From: Gloeothece verrucosa PCC 7822 | GTDB lineage: Bacteria; Cyanobacteriota; Cyanobacteriia; Cyanobacteriales; Microcystaceae | Direction: 5' to 3' | DNA: 64,000 bases | Assembly (NCBI RefSeq): GCF_000147335.1 | Contig: NC_014501.1 | Span: 248,001 to 312,000, forward strand | In this document: one piece after another, positions 9,101 through 17,495 of the stretch | Layout of the letters: each line of letters starts with the position of its first letter | How positions within the stretch are numbered: position 1 is the stretch's first letter | Notes under the pieces: generated by a model | Database searches by the model: none | What the model was told of the DNA's origin: nothing | Seen by the model: the letters and a program-made list of their open reading frames with translations, nothing else | Translations under genes and position numbers: made by a program

Positions 9101-10062
9101 TGTAAAGCGCCTGCTACCCCATCAATAGCATTATAAGTCTTAGATTTTAACTCTCGATTTTGCTCTTGAATCTTTTCTTGTTGCCACAACAACTTAAGGG
9201 TATATTGCAACAGAGGTAAACAACCCGCCTGTTGTTTAAAATCATCAATAATTTGGTCAACTAAATTTTTCTCAAACGTTACCCCATTTCGTGCCGTCGG
9301 TTCAGCAATAGCTGACCTCAACTCTCCGTCACTCATATCCGTCAAGAGAATATTCTTCTTTTCAATGTAGTGAACCAATAGCGGATACTTACTCAGTCTG
9401 CCATAAAAATCAGACCGCATCGTCATGATTAGTTTAAGGGTTGTATCTTCTCCTTTTTCCCCCAATAACTGAACCAAACTACTGACAAATCTATCCCGCA
9501 CTAATTCAGGAGTAAGGGTAAATAACTCCTCAAACTGATCGATAAACAGCAACCACCCCCTATCTTTTTTTAAATTATTAACGACTTTGATTAATGTTTC
9601 TGCCGCTTCTTCTCGTGCTAACTTTGCTTGAGACTGCGGATAACGGGATAACAAGCGCCCATAAAGAGACTCAAAAGGATTTTCATCAGGAACAAAAGTT
9701 AAATTAATAAACCCTTCTAACCCGGGTTTATCCGTCAACTGAGGAATTACCCCCGCCTGAATTAGGGAAGATTTACCACTACCTGATTGCCCCAACAATA
9801 ACAATAGATTATGCTGTTCTAAATGAGTCAGGAGTTTTTTAATAAATTCATCTCGTCCAAAAAATTTATCTTTATCTTCGGGTTTGAATTTTTCTAGTCC
9901 TAAATAGGGACATCCTAGAATAAGGGGACGTTGATGAATGTTTTCTGGTGGCTGCTGATAAATAAAAGTTTGATGAATGGTTGATTCTTGAATTTTATAA
10001 GCTCCAACACCTGTAACATCCCGTCCCACATTAACATTATTTTCTGAACCTGGGTTACTCAT
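6190..10062 (-). CDS. STAND NTPase with 14 WD40 repeats and C-terminal TPRs (bacterial NLR-like)
   Basis: 1290 aa. Residues 9-31 form a polar strand-like motif (NVNVGRDVTGVGAYKI) shared with the upstream small protein. A P-loop NTPase of the nSTAND type follows: Walker A GQSGSGKSS at 91-99, Walker B LLFIDQFEE at 171-179, arginine motif TMRSDF near 215. After a winged-helix-like region and a coiled coil come 14 tandem 42-aa WD40 repeats (about 564-1140), enough for two seven-bladed propellers, then TPR-like helices (about 1180-1290). STAND NTPases act as ligand-sensing switches, and in bacteria many are antiviral or cell-death sensors. It sits 8 bases behind the small gene, so the two are co-transcribed. 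The ligand is unknown. Confidence 0.9.
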   Translation of the reverse strand: MSNPGSENNVNVGRDVTGVGAYKIQESTIHQTFIYQQPPENIHQRPLILGCPYLGLEKFKPEDKDKFFGRDEFIKKLLTHLEQHNLLLLLGQSGSGKSSLIQAGVIPQLTDKPGLEGFINLTFVPDENPFESLYGRLLSRYPQSQAKLAREEAAETLIKVVNNLKKDRGWLLFIDQFEELFTLTPELVRDRFVSSLVQLLGEKGEDTTLKLIMTMRSDFYGRLSKYPLLVHYIEKKNILLTDMSDGELRSAIAEPTARNGVTFEKNLVDQIIDDFKQQAGCLPLLQYTLKLLWQQEKIQEQNRELKSKTYNAIDGVAGALQQQADKIYSSELTKEEQEAAKQIFIELVDIAGNEPVSRRVNLSKFRDGKELESALNKLIDNRLLVSGKEQETVEVAHEALLRSWSVLQDLVKEKEDIIILRKRLIDDAKLWYELRNTDKASDELWSGSKLARVREFQQEGAFRDLGVEVDEFVAASIAESERVVREKQEQIERLDLALTESRLREKAARVEILLTSQTLAPLVLAIQAIGENLDKAPHEIFTPVQRNLYLVMERVKKSIPFCGHERGVTSVAFSRDGEMIVSGSWDNTVRLWDKKGNPIAEPLRGHESTVESVAFSRDGEMIVSGSWDNTVRLWDKKGNPIAEPLRGHESTVESVAFSPDGEMIVSGSGDDTVRLWDKKGSPIADPFKVHESIVNSVAFSSDGEMIVSGSWDDTVRLWDKQGNLIAEPFRGHESYVTSVAFSSDGEMIVSGSWDKTVRLWDKQGNLIAEPFRGHEDYVTSVAFSSDGEMIVSGSWDKTVRLWDKQGNLIAEPFIGHENWVTSVAFSSDGEMIVSGSEDETVRLWDKQGNPIAEPFRGHESYVTSVAFSPLPQTEGGIIVSGSRDGTVRLWDKQGNPLAEPFRGHKRIVTSVAFSPDGEMIVTGSQDDTVRLWDKKGNPIAEPLRGHERGVTSVAFSPDGEMIVSASQDKTVRLWDKKGNPIAEPFRGHKRIVTSVAFSPDGEMITSGSKDKTVWLWDKKGNPIGEPLRGHENGVTSVAFSRDGEMIVSGSEDKTVRLWDKKGNPIGEPLRGHENPVTSVAFSRDGEMIVSGSEDKTVRLWDKQGNPIAAPFRGHENRVNSVAFSPDGEIIVSGSDDKTVRLWRGSWRSWLEVCCHQLRYYPIFKNPQTEEEKQACETCDKYIFNPQIGSNELYQKAVEKLKAKEWKTGIAILTRSIQIYPQNFKAYYDRGLAFIELKQYYRAIDDFNEVLRFYPNAYIYDKRGECYGKLGNEQQAAADFQKARELGYQAP
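6640..8372 (-). repeat. Tandem array of 14 WD40-coding repeats (~126 bp each)
   Basis: Each unit encodes a blade of the form SVAFSPDGEMIVSGS...TVRLWDKKGNPIAEP. Neighbouring units are almost identical at DNA level; the first two blades are nearly the same. The eighth blade carries a short palindromic insertion. This homogeneity points to recent duplication or gene conversion. Confidence 0.9.
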
Positions 10063-10070
10063 GGCAACAT

Positions 10071-10445
10071 TTAACTAATATCACCTTGATTAATAGTTGA
10101 GCCGCTTATGTTGTATCCCGCAACCCCTTTAACACCACCCTCTATATTAATATTACCTCCTGGTGTCTCTTGGGGTTTTAACTGCTGTAATAACTCCTGT
10201 GCTTTTTTGATAATTTCCTCATCTTTATCAACTTCTGCCTCAACTAATTCATCTTTCAAAAGTTCTTTGACTGCCTCGGGTTTCTTCTCTAATTTGTCTA
10301 ATAAATAACCCGCATCTGCTTTACCTTTACTTTCTAACTTTTTTTTGATGAAATCTTTTAATGCCTTGTAAAGATCGCCAGCTACTTCTCCCGCCGGTTT
10401 AGCCGCACCGGCTATCAGTGCTGAAACAATAACATCAATTGCCAT
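10071..10445 (-). CDS. Bell-like effector candidate with C-terminal amyloid-type motif
   Basis: 124 aa. The N-terminus (MAIDVIVSALIAGAAKPAGE) is a small-residue-rich amphipathic or membrane-prone helix, followed by charged helices to about residue 92. A Gly/Pro linker leads to NINIEGGVKGVAGYNIS and STINQ (98-120). That segment aligns without gaps to residues 9-31 of the downstream STAND protein, with 11 of 23 positions identical. The layout matches bacterial NLR-associated amyloid signalling pairs, where a Bell-domain effector with a C-terminal motif is templated by the N-terminal motif of the adjacent NLR. The Bell assignment is inference from layout and helix character. First gene of the operon. 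Confidence 0.7.
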   Translation of the reverse strand: MAIDVIVSALIAGAAKPAGEVAGDLYKALKDFIKKKLESKGKADAGYLLDKLEKKPEAVKELLKDELVEAEVDKDEEIIKKAQELLQQLKPQETPGGNINIEGGVKGVAGYNISGSTINQGDIS

Positions 10446-10577
10446 AATTTCCTCGAAATCAAAATCAAAAGAGCTTCATTATCCATCATAGCTCAACTAT
10501 ACTTAAGAGAGAGGACAACAATTAACATAAATTAAAAAATATTTATATAAAAAAATAACTCAAACCCAACAAAAAAC

Positions 10578-11078
10578 ATGACAAAACCACAAGATAAAAA
10601 TACAAATATCTCTAAACTGACAAAAAAATTAACTCATCTACGTAACCTGAGCAACTTATTAGATAATGCCATTCTCATACCCGGGACATCCTACCGTATA
10701 GGCATAGATCCCATAATCGGATTAATCCCCGGAGCCGGAGACTATTTAGGAACAGCCTTATCCGCTTATATCGTCATCCAAGCCGCCTTAATGGGAGCCT
10801 CCAAACCCACCTTATCCAAAATGGCATTAAACATAATTTTAGACACCTTAGTGGGCACAGTACCCATATTAGGAGACTTTGTTGATGTAACCTGGAAAGC
10901 CAACACAAAAAACCTAGAACTCCTAGAAGAAAACCTCCACCTTACCCAACCGAGAAAAACAACAGACTGGCTATATATCATCCTATTAATAATAATAATC
11001 TTTCTCGTACTAGCTGCCACAACCGCCCTATTTTTATTCCTCCTGCAACTAATTTGGCGGCTAATCAATCACCAATAA
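10578..11078 (+). CDS. DUF4112 membrane protein
   Basis: 166 aa. The core LIGLIPGAGDYLGTALSAY and the later TVPILGDFVDVTWKANTKN are typical of DUF4112, with hydrophobic helices at about 45-80 and 130-160. The family is widespread in bacteria and lacks a firm function. A strongly hydrophobic C-terminal helix suggests inner-membrane location. It lies divergent from the STAND operon with about 130 bases between, and only 49 bases ahead of the next gene, so the two may share a transcript. Confidence 0.85.
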   Translation: MTKPQDKNTNISKLTKKLTHLRNLSNLLDNAILIPGTSYRIGIDPIIGLIPGAGDYLGTALSAYIVIQAALMGASKPTLSKMALNIILDTLVGTVPILGDFVDVTWKANTKNLELLEENLHLTQPRKTTDWLYIILLIIIIFLVLAATTALFLFLLQLIWRLINHQ

Positions 11079-11127
11079 AAGCCCCAAAACAGTAAAATAT
11101 AAACTTGAACTCAAACCCCATCCCCCC

Positions 11128-12057
11128 ATGAACAAACCCTCTTTGCACTCTCTTTGCCGCTTGGCGGCTTGGCGCGAAATAAAAACCCCTTTTCTCCTAG
11201 CACTCTCACTCATCATCAGCCTAAACATTGCCCCCAAAACCACCTCAACCGAACAACCCCCAATCATCACCCAACAGCAACAAAACGAACAGCAAAAAGA
11301 CTTTCAACAACTGATTAACTATGCAGCAACCCATCAACTAAATAACAAATCGATGGGACAAATCATGCAAGCAATAGCTCATCAACTCCTCGGTTCACAA
11401 TACAAAGCCGGCTTACTCGAACAAACCCCCGAAGAAAGCTTATTTATATCACTAAAACAATTTGACTGTCTATTATTTGTGGAAACAGTCCTAGCTCTTT
11501 CCCGAAATATTGCCCAACAAGATTACACTTATCCCACCTTTACCCATCATATCCAAGACACACGCTACCGCCAAGGAAAACTCGACGGATATTGCAGCCG
11601 CTTACACTACTTTTCTGAGTGGATAGAAGACAATCAAAAGCGAGGAAATATTCAAAATATCACCGCATCTTTAGGCGGAATTCCCCTCAAGAAAACCCTA
11701 AACTTTATGAGTACCCATCGCCAAGCTTACCGGCAACTGAAAAGCCATACCAACTATGAATGTATTCTCCAAGTGGAAAAGAATTTAGAAAGTTTAAAAA
11801 TTCGCTATATTCCTCAACCTCAAATCCGACAAATTTATAACCAACTCCAACCCGGAGATATTATCGGAGTCGCTACAAATTTGAGTGGTTTAGATGTCAC
11901 TCATACCGGCTTAGTGTATCGTTTTCCTAATGGAAAAATCGGCTTTATTCATGCTTCTCCTGCCGGCCAAGTGACCATTGCGGCTGATTTACAGCAATAC
12001 ATAAAAAATGTTAACCATGCCGTCGGTATTATTGTCGCCCGTCCCCTAAAAAATTAA
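11128..12057 (+). CDS. DUF1460 N-acetylmuramoyl-L-alanine amidase-like protein
   Basis: 309 aa with an N-terminal hydrophobic export signal (about 18-35). The DUF1460 core shows FDCLLFVETVLALSRNI with the likely nucleophile Cys, YCSRLHYFSEWI, and a late GDIIGVATNLSGLDVTHTGL bearing the His. The family has an NlpC/P60-like fold, and structural homologues cleave peptidoglycan; a periplasmic wall-remodelling role is inference. The stop overlaps the stop of the convergent TPR gene by four bases (TTAA), leaving no room for a terminator between them. Confidence 0.8.
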   Translation: MNKPSLHSLCRLAAWREIKTPFLLALSLIISLNIAPKTTSTEQPPIITQQQQNEQQKDFQQLINYAATHQLNNKSMGQIMQAIAHQLLGSQYKAGLLEQTPEESLFISLKQFDCLLFVETVLALSRNIAQQDYTYPTFTHHIQDTRYRQGKLDGYCSRLHYFSEWIEDNQKRGNIQNITASLGGIPLKKTLNFMSTHRQAYRQLKSHTNYECILQVEKNLESLKIRYIPQPQIRQIYNQLQPGDIIGVATNLSGLDVTHTGLVYRFPNGKIGFIHASPAGQVTIAADLQQYIKNVNHAVGIIVARPLKN

Positions 12058-13262
12058 TTCTGTTCATTCTGATTTTGCCCTAAAAGATCTTGTAACTTAA
12101 TCTTCGCTAACTCAAAATTCGGCTCAATTTCTAGCGCTTTATGGTAAGAAGCGATGGCTTCTTCATTGCGTCCCATATTTTCTAGCGTAAAGCCCCGGTT
12201 ATACCAACCTTGATAATAATCTTCTTGTAATTCGATCAGCTTATCCCAACAAACTAGACAATCTTCCCAACGTTGGAGACTAAATAAAACACTGCCGCGA
12301 GAATTCCAGATTTGAGGGTCATCGGCATCCAATTCAAGGGCTTTATTGATGCTTTCTAACGCTTCGTCTAACCTTCCTAAATAAGCCAAAGCACTACTCC
12401 GATTATGCCAAGCTTCTGCCAAATCCGGGTCTAGGGCTAGGGCTTGGTCCCAAGAAGCGATCGCCCCTTCCCAGTCAGCCATCTCGGCTTGCTGTACTCC
12501 TCGTTGGAACCACTCGTCTACGCTTGAGGGTTCTTGAGTGGGGTATTCCTGATTTTGAACTTGTTGAAATTGCTCGATCAACACATTGACAATTTCTTGA
12601 GGGTCGTTTGTCTGTATTCCCAACTGTTGAGCCAAGGTTTGAGCAAGATTAGAGTCATGCTGTAAACGTTCTAATAATTCGTCTATGGTTAACGCTTCTG
12701 GTGGTGGGTTAGGGATAGTATCTTCGGAAGCGTCTATGCTCATTTGGGGTTGTAATGAGATCACAGGGGCAGAAGTTTTCATCTCTGTTTGAGATGTATC
12801 TGGGCCATCATATTCCCAGACGCTATTTTTTTGGTTTTTATTATAGAGTTCTCTGCCAATGCGATAAGATGTTTCCCCGATCAGTTGTATTTTCGGGATG
12901 GTCTGCGCTAATTCTCCTAAACGCAGCATACGAGCGGCTAATAATTGATTTGGGGCCGAGGAAGACAAGACCTTTTCGCCAAAACGTTCTAGCCAGACGG
13001 CCCATTTCTTTTGTTTTCCCTGTTCCCCCAGATTATTAAAAAACTTAACGATTCGTCCTTCATGCCACCCATGACCGATCCCTTCCATTAGCTGCATGAA
13101 CAAAAATTCATAATCGGTATCTGTCAGTGGCGGGGCAGACTCCCCTTGATCGGTTCTTCTCCTTACAGACAAAGAAGAAGAAGGTCCTATAGACCTTGAG
13201 CCAAACAGTTGCCCAAAGAAGCTTGTAATCCACTGCCAAATCCGCCTGAATAGTCCCTGCAT
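12054..13262 (-). CDS. TPR-repeat protein
   Basis: 402 aa. The first about 150 residues contain a basic start and a conserved helical region (FLFMQLMEGIGHGWHEGRIV). A low-complexity linker rich in Pro and Ser follows, then about four tetratricopeptide repeats (about 255-395; for example AEAWHNRSSALAYLGRLDEA). TPRs mediate protein-protein contacts. No membrane span is evident, so it is probably a cytoplasmic scaffold. It converges with the DUF1460 gene and diverges from petC. Partner unknown. Confidence 0.85.
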   Translation of the reverse strand: MQGLFRRIWQWITSFFGQLFGSRSIGPSSSLSVRRRTDQGESAPPLTDTDYEFLFMQLMEGIGHGWHEGRIVKFFNNLGEQGKQKKWAVWLERFGEKVLSSSAPNQLLAARMLRLGELAQTIPKIQLIGETSYRIGRELYNKNQKNSVWEYDGPDTSQTEMKTSAPVISLQPQMSIDASEDTIPNPPPEALTIDELLERLQHDSNLAQTLAQQLGIQTNDPQEIVNVLIEQFQQVQNQEYPTQEPSSVDEWFQRGVQQAEMADWEGAIASWDQALALDPDLAEAWHNRSSALAYLGRLDEALESINKALELDADDPQIWNSRGSVLFSLQRWEDCLVCWDKLIELQEDYYQGWYNRGFTLENMGRNEEAIASYHKALEIEPNFELAKIKLQDLLGQNQNEQN

Positions 13263-13592
13263 TCTTTTTTGATTTTGATTGCTATCCGATTAGAGTTACT
13301 CTACTTAATTAGTTTAGCGGTTAACTGTGCTTTTCTTCTGGAGGGGTGACCTTATATTCTTCAATCCGGCACCATTTTATTGACAAGAGTTACTAATAGT
13401 CTTACCGAATTTACTCATCAGGGGTCACTTTCTGTAATAATTTAGAACGGTGTCGTAAATTTTTTTTAAGACTGACCATCACCATTGTGCTGATAATATT
13501 ACTATGCTTGCCTTCTGAGGCCAGCAAAAATAAGAAAATCTCAGACAGGGATTTTCAGACAATTTACAAAAGTTAACAATTAACGTGTAATT
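13263..13592 (+). promoter_or_regulatory. Intergenic region carrying the petCA promoter
   Basis: 330 bases between the TPR gene and petC, which diverge. No open frame of note. The segment must contain the petC promoter; no clear -35/-10 pair was assigned. Confidence 0.4.
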
Positions 13593-14135
13593 ATGGCTCA
13601 AATGTCCGGCTCGGCTGATGTTCCCGATATGGGTCGTCGCCAATTCATGAACCTTCTAACCTTTGGTACCATCACAGGCATTGCGGCAGGGGCCCTCTAT
13701 CCTGTGGTGAAGTATTTTATTCCGCCTTCTAGTGGTGGGGCTGGGGGTGGACTCACCGCTAAAGACGCTCTAGGTAATGACATTATTGTCAGTGAGTATC
13801 TCAGTACCCATAAAGAAGGCGAGCGCTCTTTGGCCCAAGGACTCAAAGGTGATCCCACCTATATTGTGGTAACCCAAGAAAAAACCATTGCCGACTATGG
13901 GATCAACGCGGTTTGTACTCACCTCGGCTGTGTGGTTCCTTGGAATGCCAGCGAAGAAAAATTTATCTGTCCTTGTCACGGTTCCCAATATAATGCCGAA
14001 GGCAAAGTGGTCCGAGGACCTGCGCCTCTGTCGTTGGCGTTGGTTCATGCGGATGTGACTCAAGACGATAAAGTCGTCTTTACCCCTTGGACAGAAACCG
14101 ATTTTCGTACCAATGAAGACCCTTGGTGGGCTTAA
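13593..14135 (+). CDS. petC: Cytochrome b6f Rieske iron-sulfur protein
   Basis: 180 aa, full length. The N-terminal membrane anchor ([20 protein letters not shown]) is preceded by the RRQF twin-arginine-type motif. A glycine-rich hinge (SSGGAGGG) leads to the Rieske domain, with cluster ligands in CTHLGC (near 108-113) and CPCHGS (near 126-131). It transfers electrons from plastoquinol to cytochrome f in the thylakoid b6f complex. petA follows 170 bases downstream on the same strand, the standard cyanobacterial petCA arrangement. Confidence 0.98.
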   Translation: MAQMSGSADVPDMGRRQFMNLLTFGTITGIAAGALYPVVKYFIPPSSGGAGGGLTAKDALGNDIIVSEYLSTHKEGERSLAQGLKGDPTYIVVTQEKTIADYGINAVCTHLGCVVPWNASEEKFICPCHGSQYNAEGKVVRGPAPLSLALVHADVTQDDKVVFTPWTETDFRTNEDPWWA

Positions 14136-14305
14136 TGATGAACGGAACAGAACAGTGAACAGTTGACACGGCGGTACTTCGCGCTTCGCTATCCCCTGCT
14201 AGAGACTGATAAATTCCCAATTCTGGCTCGGTGTTGGCTGTCTCCTGGTTACTGATCTTAATGTGGGTTAATGAATAGAGAGTTTTAAAGAGTTAACGAA
14301 CTTAG

Positions 14306-15292
14306 ATGAGAACACCTCATTTCGCAGCAATTTGGCAAACAGGAAAGCAAACGATTTTTCAAGCACTCTTACTGGCGATCGCTACTCTTTCCCTGTTTTT
14401 AACAACAGATTTAGTCGTACCTCAATCGGCGGCTGCCTATCCCTTTTGGGCACAAGAAACCGCTCCAGAAACGCCTAGAGAAGCTACTGGGCGTATTGTC
14501 TGTGCTAACTGCCATCTAGCCCAAAAACCGGCAGAAATAGAAATTCCCCAATCAGTATTGCCCGATACGGTTTTTGAAGCCGTCGTGAAAATCCCCTATG
14601 ACCATAGTGTTCAACAAGTTCTTGGCGATGGTTCAAAAGGTGGGTTAAACGTTGGCGCAGTGCTAATGTTGCCTGACGGCTTTAAAATCGCTCCCCCTGA
14701 CCGAATTCCTGAAGAATTACAGGAAAAAGTCGGCGATTTATATTTTCAAACCTATAAAGAAGGCCAAGATAATGTTGTTATTGTTGGTCCTCTACCGGGT
14801 GATCAATACGAAGAGATTGTTTTCCCCATTCTCTCTCCAGATCCCGCTAAAGACAAAAATATTGAGTTTGGTAAATATTCCGTTCACTTAGGGGCTAACC
14901 GAGGACGGGGCCAAGTTTACCCAACCGGACAATCCAGCAATAATAACCTTTTCAAAGCTTCTGTAGCGGGAACCATCACCGACATCGTTTCCTTGGAAGA
15001 GGGGGGCTATGAAGTGACCATTTCTGGCGACAACGGGCAAGCGGTAGAGGCTATTCCTGCTGGACCTGAATTAATTGTCTCACAAGGGCAACAGGTAGCC
15101 GCCGGAGAAGCACTCACCAATAATCCTAATGTGGGTGGATTCGGACAGAAAGACACAGAAGTGGTGTTACAAAGCCCCACTCGTATTACTTGGTTGCTTG
15201 TTTTCTTAGCCGCTATCATGCTGGCTCAAATTCTCTTAGTTATTAAGAAAAAACAAGTAGAAAGAGTTCAAGCCGCAGAGATGAATTTTTAA
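14306..15292 (+). CDS. petA: Apocytochrome f
   Basis: 328 aa. An N-terminal signal (about 1-44) ends before YPFWAQ, whose Tyr becomes the N-terminus and axial heme ligand. The c-type heme motif CANCH follows shortly after. The large beta-rich lumenal domain ends in one C-terminal membrane helix ([18 protein letters not shown]) and a short stromal tail. It carries electrons from the Rieske protein to plastocyanin or cytochrome c6. Second gene of petCA, ended by a strong terminator. A HIP1 site lies in the signal region (14375-14382). Confidence 0.98.
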   Translation: MRTPHFAAIWQTGKQTIFQALLLAIATLSLFLTTDLVVPQSAAAYPFWAQETAPETPREATGRIVCANCHLAQKPAEIEIPQSVLPDTVFEAVVKIPYDHSVQQVLGDGSKGGLNVGAVLMLPDGFKIAPPDRIPEELQEKVGDLYFQTYKEGQDNVVIVGPLPGDQYEEIVFPILSPDPAKDKNIEFGKYSVHLGANRGRGQVYPTGQSSNNNLFKASVAGTITDIVSLEEGGYEVTISGDNGQAVEAIPAGPELIVSQGQQVAAGEALTNNPNVGGFGQKDTEVVLQSPTRITWLLVFLAAIMLAQILLVIKKKQVERVQAAEMNF

Positions 15293-15356
15293 CCATTAAG
15301 CCTTAACCGCTTATGGGTTAATCGTTGATTCAATCTTCCTCAAATAATCTCAAGAC

Positions 15357-15379
15357 ACAGGCTTTTAGCCTGTTTTTTT
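15357..15379 (+). terminator. Rho-independent terminator of petCA
   Basis: ACAGGC (15357-15362) pairs perfectly with GCCTGT (15367-15372) across a 4-base loop, followed by seven or more T. Confidence 0.9.
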
Positions 15380-15546
15380 GTGGAAAAATCCACTAACATT
15401 CTCATCTTAATTGAGCCATCCCCATTCCACTGTTCCCTTTTCTCTAAGATGACAAATATTCTCAATAAAAAAAGTTTGTTGCAAATAGTCTCTAATAATC
15501 GCTATCATTGTCAAGAGAGTAGGATTTCTTGAGAGAAAATTTAAAG

Positions 15547-16080
15547 ATGCCTCCTTATACAGCCACTTCCCTCAAAGCTGAACTCAATGCCCGAGGCTGG
15601 CGCTTAACTCCTCAACGGGAGAAAATTTTGCACGTTTTTCAAAACCTTCCAAGAGGCAATCATCTTAGTGCAGAGGAACTCCATGAGCTATTAGATCAGC
15701 GCGGCGAAGCCATTAGCTTATCGACTATTTATCGTAGTGTTAAATTAATGTCACGGATGGGAATTCTGCGAGAATTAGAACTAGCTGAAGGTCATAAACA
15801 TTATGAACTTCATCAACCCTATCCGAACCATCATCACCATTTAGTTTGTATTCAATGTAATAAAACCATTGAATTTAAAAATGATTCAATTTTGAAACAA
15901 AGTCTTAAACAATGTGAAAAAGAAGGCTTTCAATTAATTGATTGTCAGTTAACAGTAATGACGATTTGTCCAGAAGCTATTCGGATGGGATGGCCTTCGG
16001 CACTGCCGAGTAATTGGTCTTGCACCCGCGCTATCTCTGGAAACCAGCACCATGACAATTTGGAAGATTGGGAAGAGTAA
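15547..16080 (+). CDS. fur: Fur-family transcriptional regulator (cyanobacterial Fur)
   Basis: 177 aa from the ATG at 15547; an in-frame TTG at 15529 is a less likely start. A winged helix occupies about 1-90 (AELNARGWRLTPQREKIL, LSTIYRSVKLM). The dimerisation/metal domain has the His-rich HHHHLVCIQC and IEFKND. The sequence resembles cyanobacterial FurA-type repressors, which control iron uptake and are redox linked. The C-terminus has single Cys residues (TICPEA, WSC) instead of the usual second CxxC pair, so structural zinc binding may differ. Convergent with sufE. No clear Fur box was assigned upstream. Confidence 0.88.
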   Translation: MPPYTATSLKAELNARGWRLTPQREKILHVFQNLPRGNHLSAEELHELLDQRGEAISLSTIYRSVKLMSRMGILRELELAEGHKHYELHQPYPNHHHHLVCIQCNKTIEFKNDSILKQSLKQCEKEGFQLIDCQLTVMTICPEAIRMGWPSALPSNWSCTRAISGNQHHDNLEDWEE

Positions 16081-16144
16081 AAAGTTAACAGTGAACCGTA
16101 AAAATTCGTCAATTAATCGTTGTTAACTGCTAACTATTTACTCA

Positions 16145-16585
16145 TTAAGCAGAGCTTTCTAATTGAAACAAGAGTGCCTTTTTCTTCATCATTTGAAAAA
16201 TATTGTAAAACCCGTTAGCACGGGAAGGAGTGAGACTCATTTTTAAGCCCGTTTCTTCAATAAAATCTGGGGTAACTGCCATAATTTCTTGAGGCGTTAA
16301 GCCATTGAGTCCTTCCACCAAAAAAGCCACTAAGCCTTTAACTAACTGAGCATCTGAGTCCCCTTGATACCATACCTTACCCTCTTTAAGATCGGCGGTA
16401 ATATAAACTTGGGAGGTACAGCCAGAGACTTTATTTTCAGGTGTTTTACCTTCCTCGGGCATAGCTTCTAACTTTTTAGCGTACCAGAGGAGTTGCTCAT
16501 AACGTTTTTTGGGGTCTGAGCGGCTCTTAAATTTTTGTACAATACGATCCAGGTTAGGGGGTAAAGGTGTGCTATCAGATGACAT
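16145..16585 (-). CDS. sufE: SufE-family sulfur acceptor protein
   Basis: 146 aa, full length. The acceptor Cys lies in VSGCTSQVYI (near residue 51), the defining SufE motif. The C-terminal helical half includes LTPSRANGFYNIFQMM. SufE takes persulfide sulfur from cysteine desulfurase SufS and stimulates it for Fe-S cluster assembly. It stands as a single gene, convergent with fur, as expected in cyanobacteria where sufE is outside the sufBCDS cluster. Confidence 0.93.
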   Translation of the reverse strand: MSSDSTPLPPNLDRIVQKFKSRSDPKKRYEQLLWYAKKLEAMPEEGKTPENKVSGCTSQVYITADLKEGKVWYQGDSDAQLVKGLVAFLVEGLNGLTPQEIMAVTPDFIEETGLKMSLTPSRANGFYNIFQMMKKKALLFQLESSA

Positions 16586-16712
16586 AGTAATAAACCTGTA
16601 GCTAATTAGAACGAAATTTTGTCACAACTTAAAAGAATTTGTCCAGTTGTTAATCTAGCTTAATTTTACCAGAAATTTAGGGTTTAAAGCCGAGTGGTAG
16701 AACGGCGACTTT

Positions 16713-16759
16713 TGAGACAAAAGAAATGTATTAGCGAGAGATATTGTCTCAGGTTTTTT
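16713..16759 (+). other. Terminator-like hairpin in a divergent intergenic region
   Basis: TGAGACAA (16713-16720) is an exact inverted match to TTGTCTCA (16744-16751), followed by GGTTTTTT. It lies between the divergent sufE and the next gene, where no coding gene would need a plus-strand terminator. It may end a short unannotated transcript or be a regulatory leader. The rest of 16586-16881 shows no gene. Confidence 0.35.
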
Positions 16760-16881
16760 AGGGAAATAAATCCTGATCAATATAGAATAAACCTAAAAAT
16801 GATTTGAGTTCGTCTTAAACAGTGTTTGAATATAAAAATTAAAGTCTATTCACTTAAAGTCTATTTAATTAAGGATCATTG

Positions 16882-17391
16882 ATGAATTTTAAAGAATTAG
16901 ACCCACCTATTCAAGAAATCTTGCACTGTTATAAACCAGCACTGACTTATATCGGTGTGGACTTTTCTCGAGAAGACGTACAGGAAGCCATAGAGTATGC
17001 TTATGATGACCTAGAAGCGAGGCTTCAAAGCGTGATCGAGTATTGGTATTTTCTACAACATAAAAACCAACAGTTGAACTATCCTAGTGCCTGTCTGATC
17101 ACGGCCCTTAGTGAGGGGTGGACTCCGAAAAATTGGCAACAGGAATACTTAGATAATCCCAATTTTAAAAGTCCTTGTTTATTATGGTGGGAGAAAGCCG
17201 CCGAAGTTTGGGGACAAGACAAGAGAAATGAATTAGTGGCCGATGTTAGCGAAACAGACGACGGTTATGAGTATATTCTATTTAGGTCAGGGAAAACCCT
17301 TTCTTTAAAAATTGCTCAGATTTGGGGATGGGAAAGAGTGCTAGACTATGGGCAAGCAAAAAGTGGACAAGCGGCTCTTGAGGATTTTTAA
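16882..17391 (+). CDS. Conserved hypothetical protein
   Basis: 169 aa from the ATG at 16882, which is preceded by AAGGA (16871-16875). The N-terminal half is helical and aromatic-rich (DLEARLQSVIEYWYFLQH); the middle has PSACLITALSEGWTPKNWQQ and the C-terminal half a short beta-like segment. The middle piece resembles a helix often seen near DNA-replication or transposon-related proteins, but I do not recognise a family. No membrane span. It is followed by about 100 bases before the transglutaminase-like gene. Confidence 0.6.
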   Translation: MNFKELDPPIQEILHCYKPALTYIGVDFSREDVQEAIEYAYDDLEARLQSVIEYWYFLQHKNQQLNYPSACLITALSEGWTPKNWQQEYLDNPNFKSPCLLWWEKAAEVWGQDKRNELVADVSETDDGYEYILFRSGKTLSLKIAQIWGWERVLDYGQAKSGQAALEDF

Positions 17392-17495
17392 GCTGTTAAG
17401 TTCAGTTTTGACATTCTTTTAATGATAAATTTGCTAGGCTAGTAGATTGTAGGCATCATCAGATAGATTTTTAATTCATTCATCTATAATTTTCC

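Noticed and set aside
13770..14063. Minus-strand frame over petC
   Set aside because: Antisense shadow of a well-supported gene.
16688..16725. Segment reminiscent of a tRNA D-arm (GCCGAGTGGTAGAACGGCGA)
   Set aside because: No acceptor stem, T arm or proper anticodon loop follows; the surrounding hairpin fits a terminator-like structure instead.
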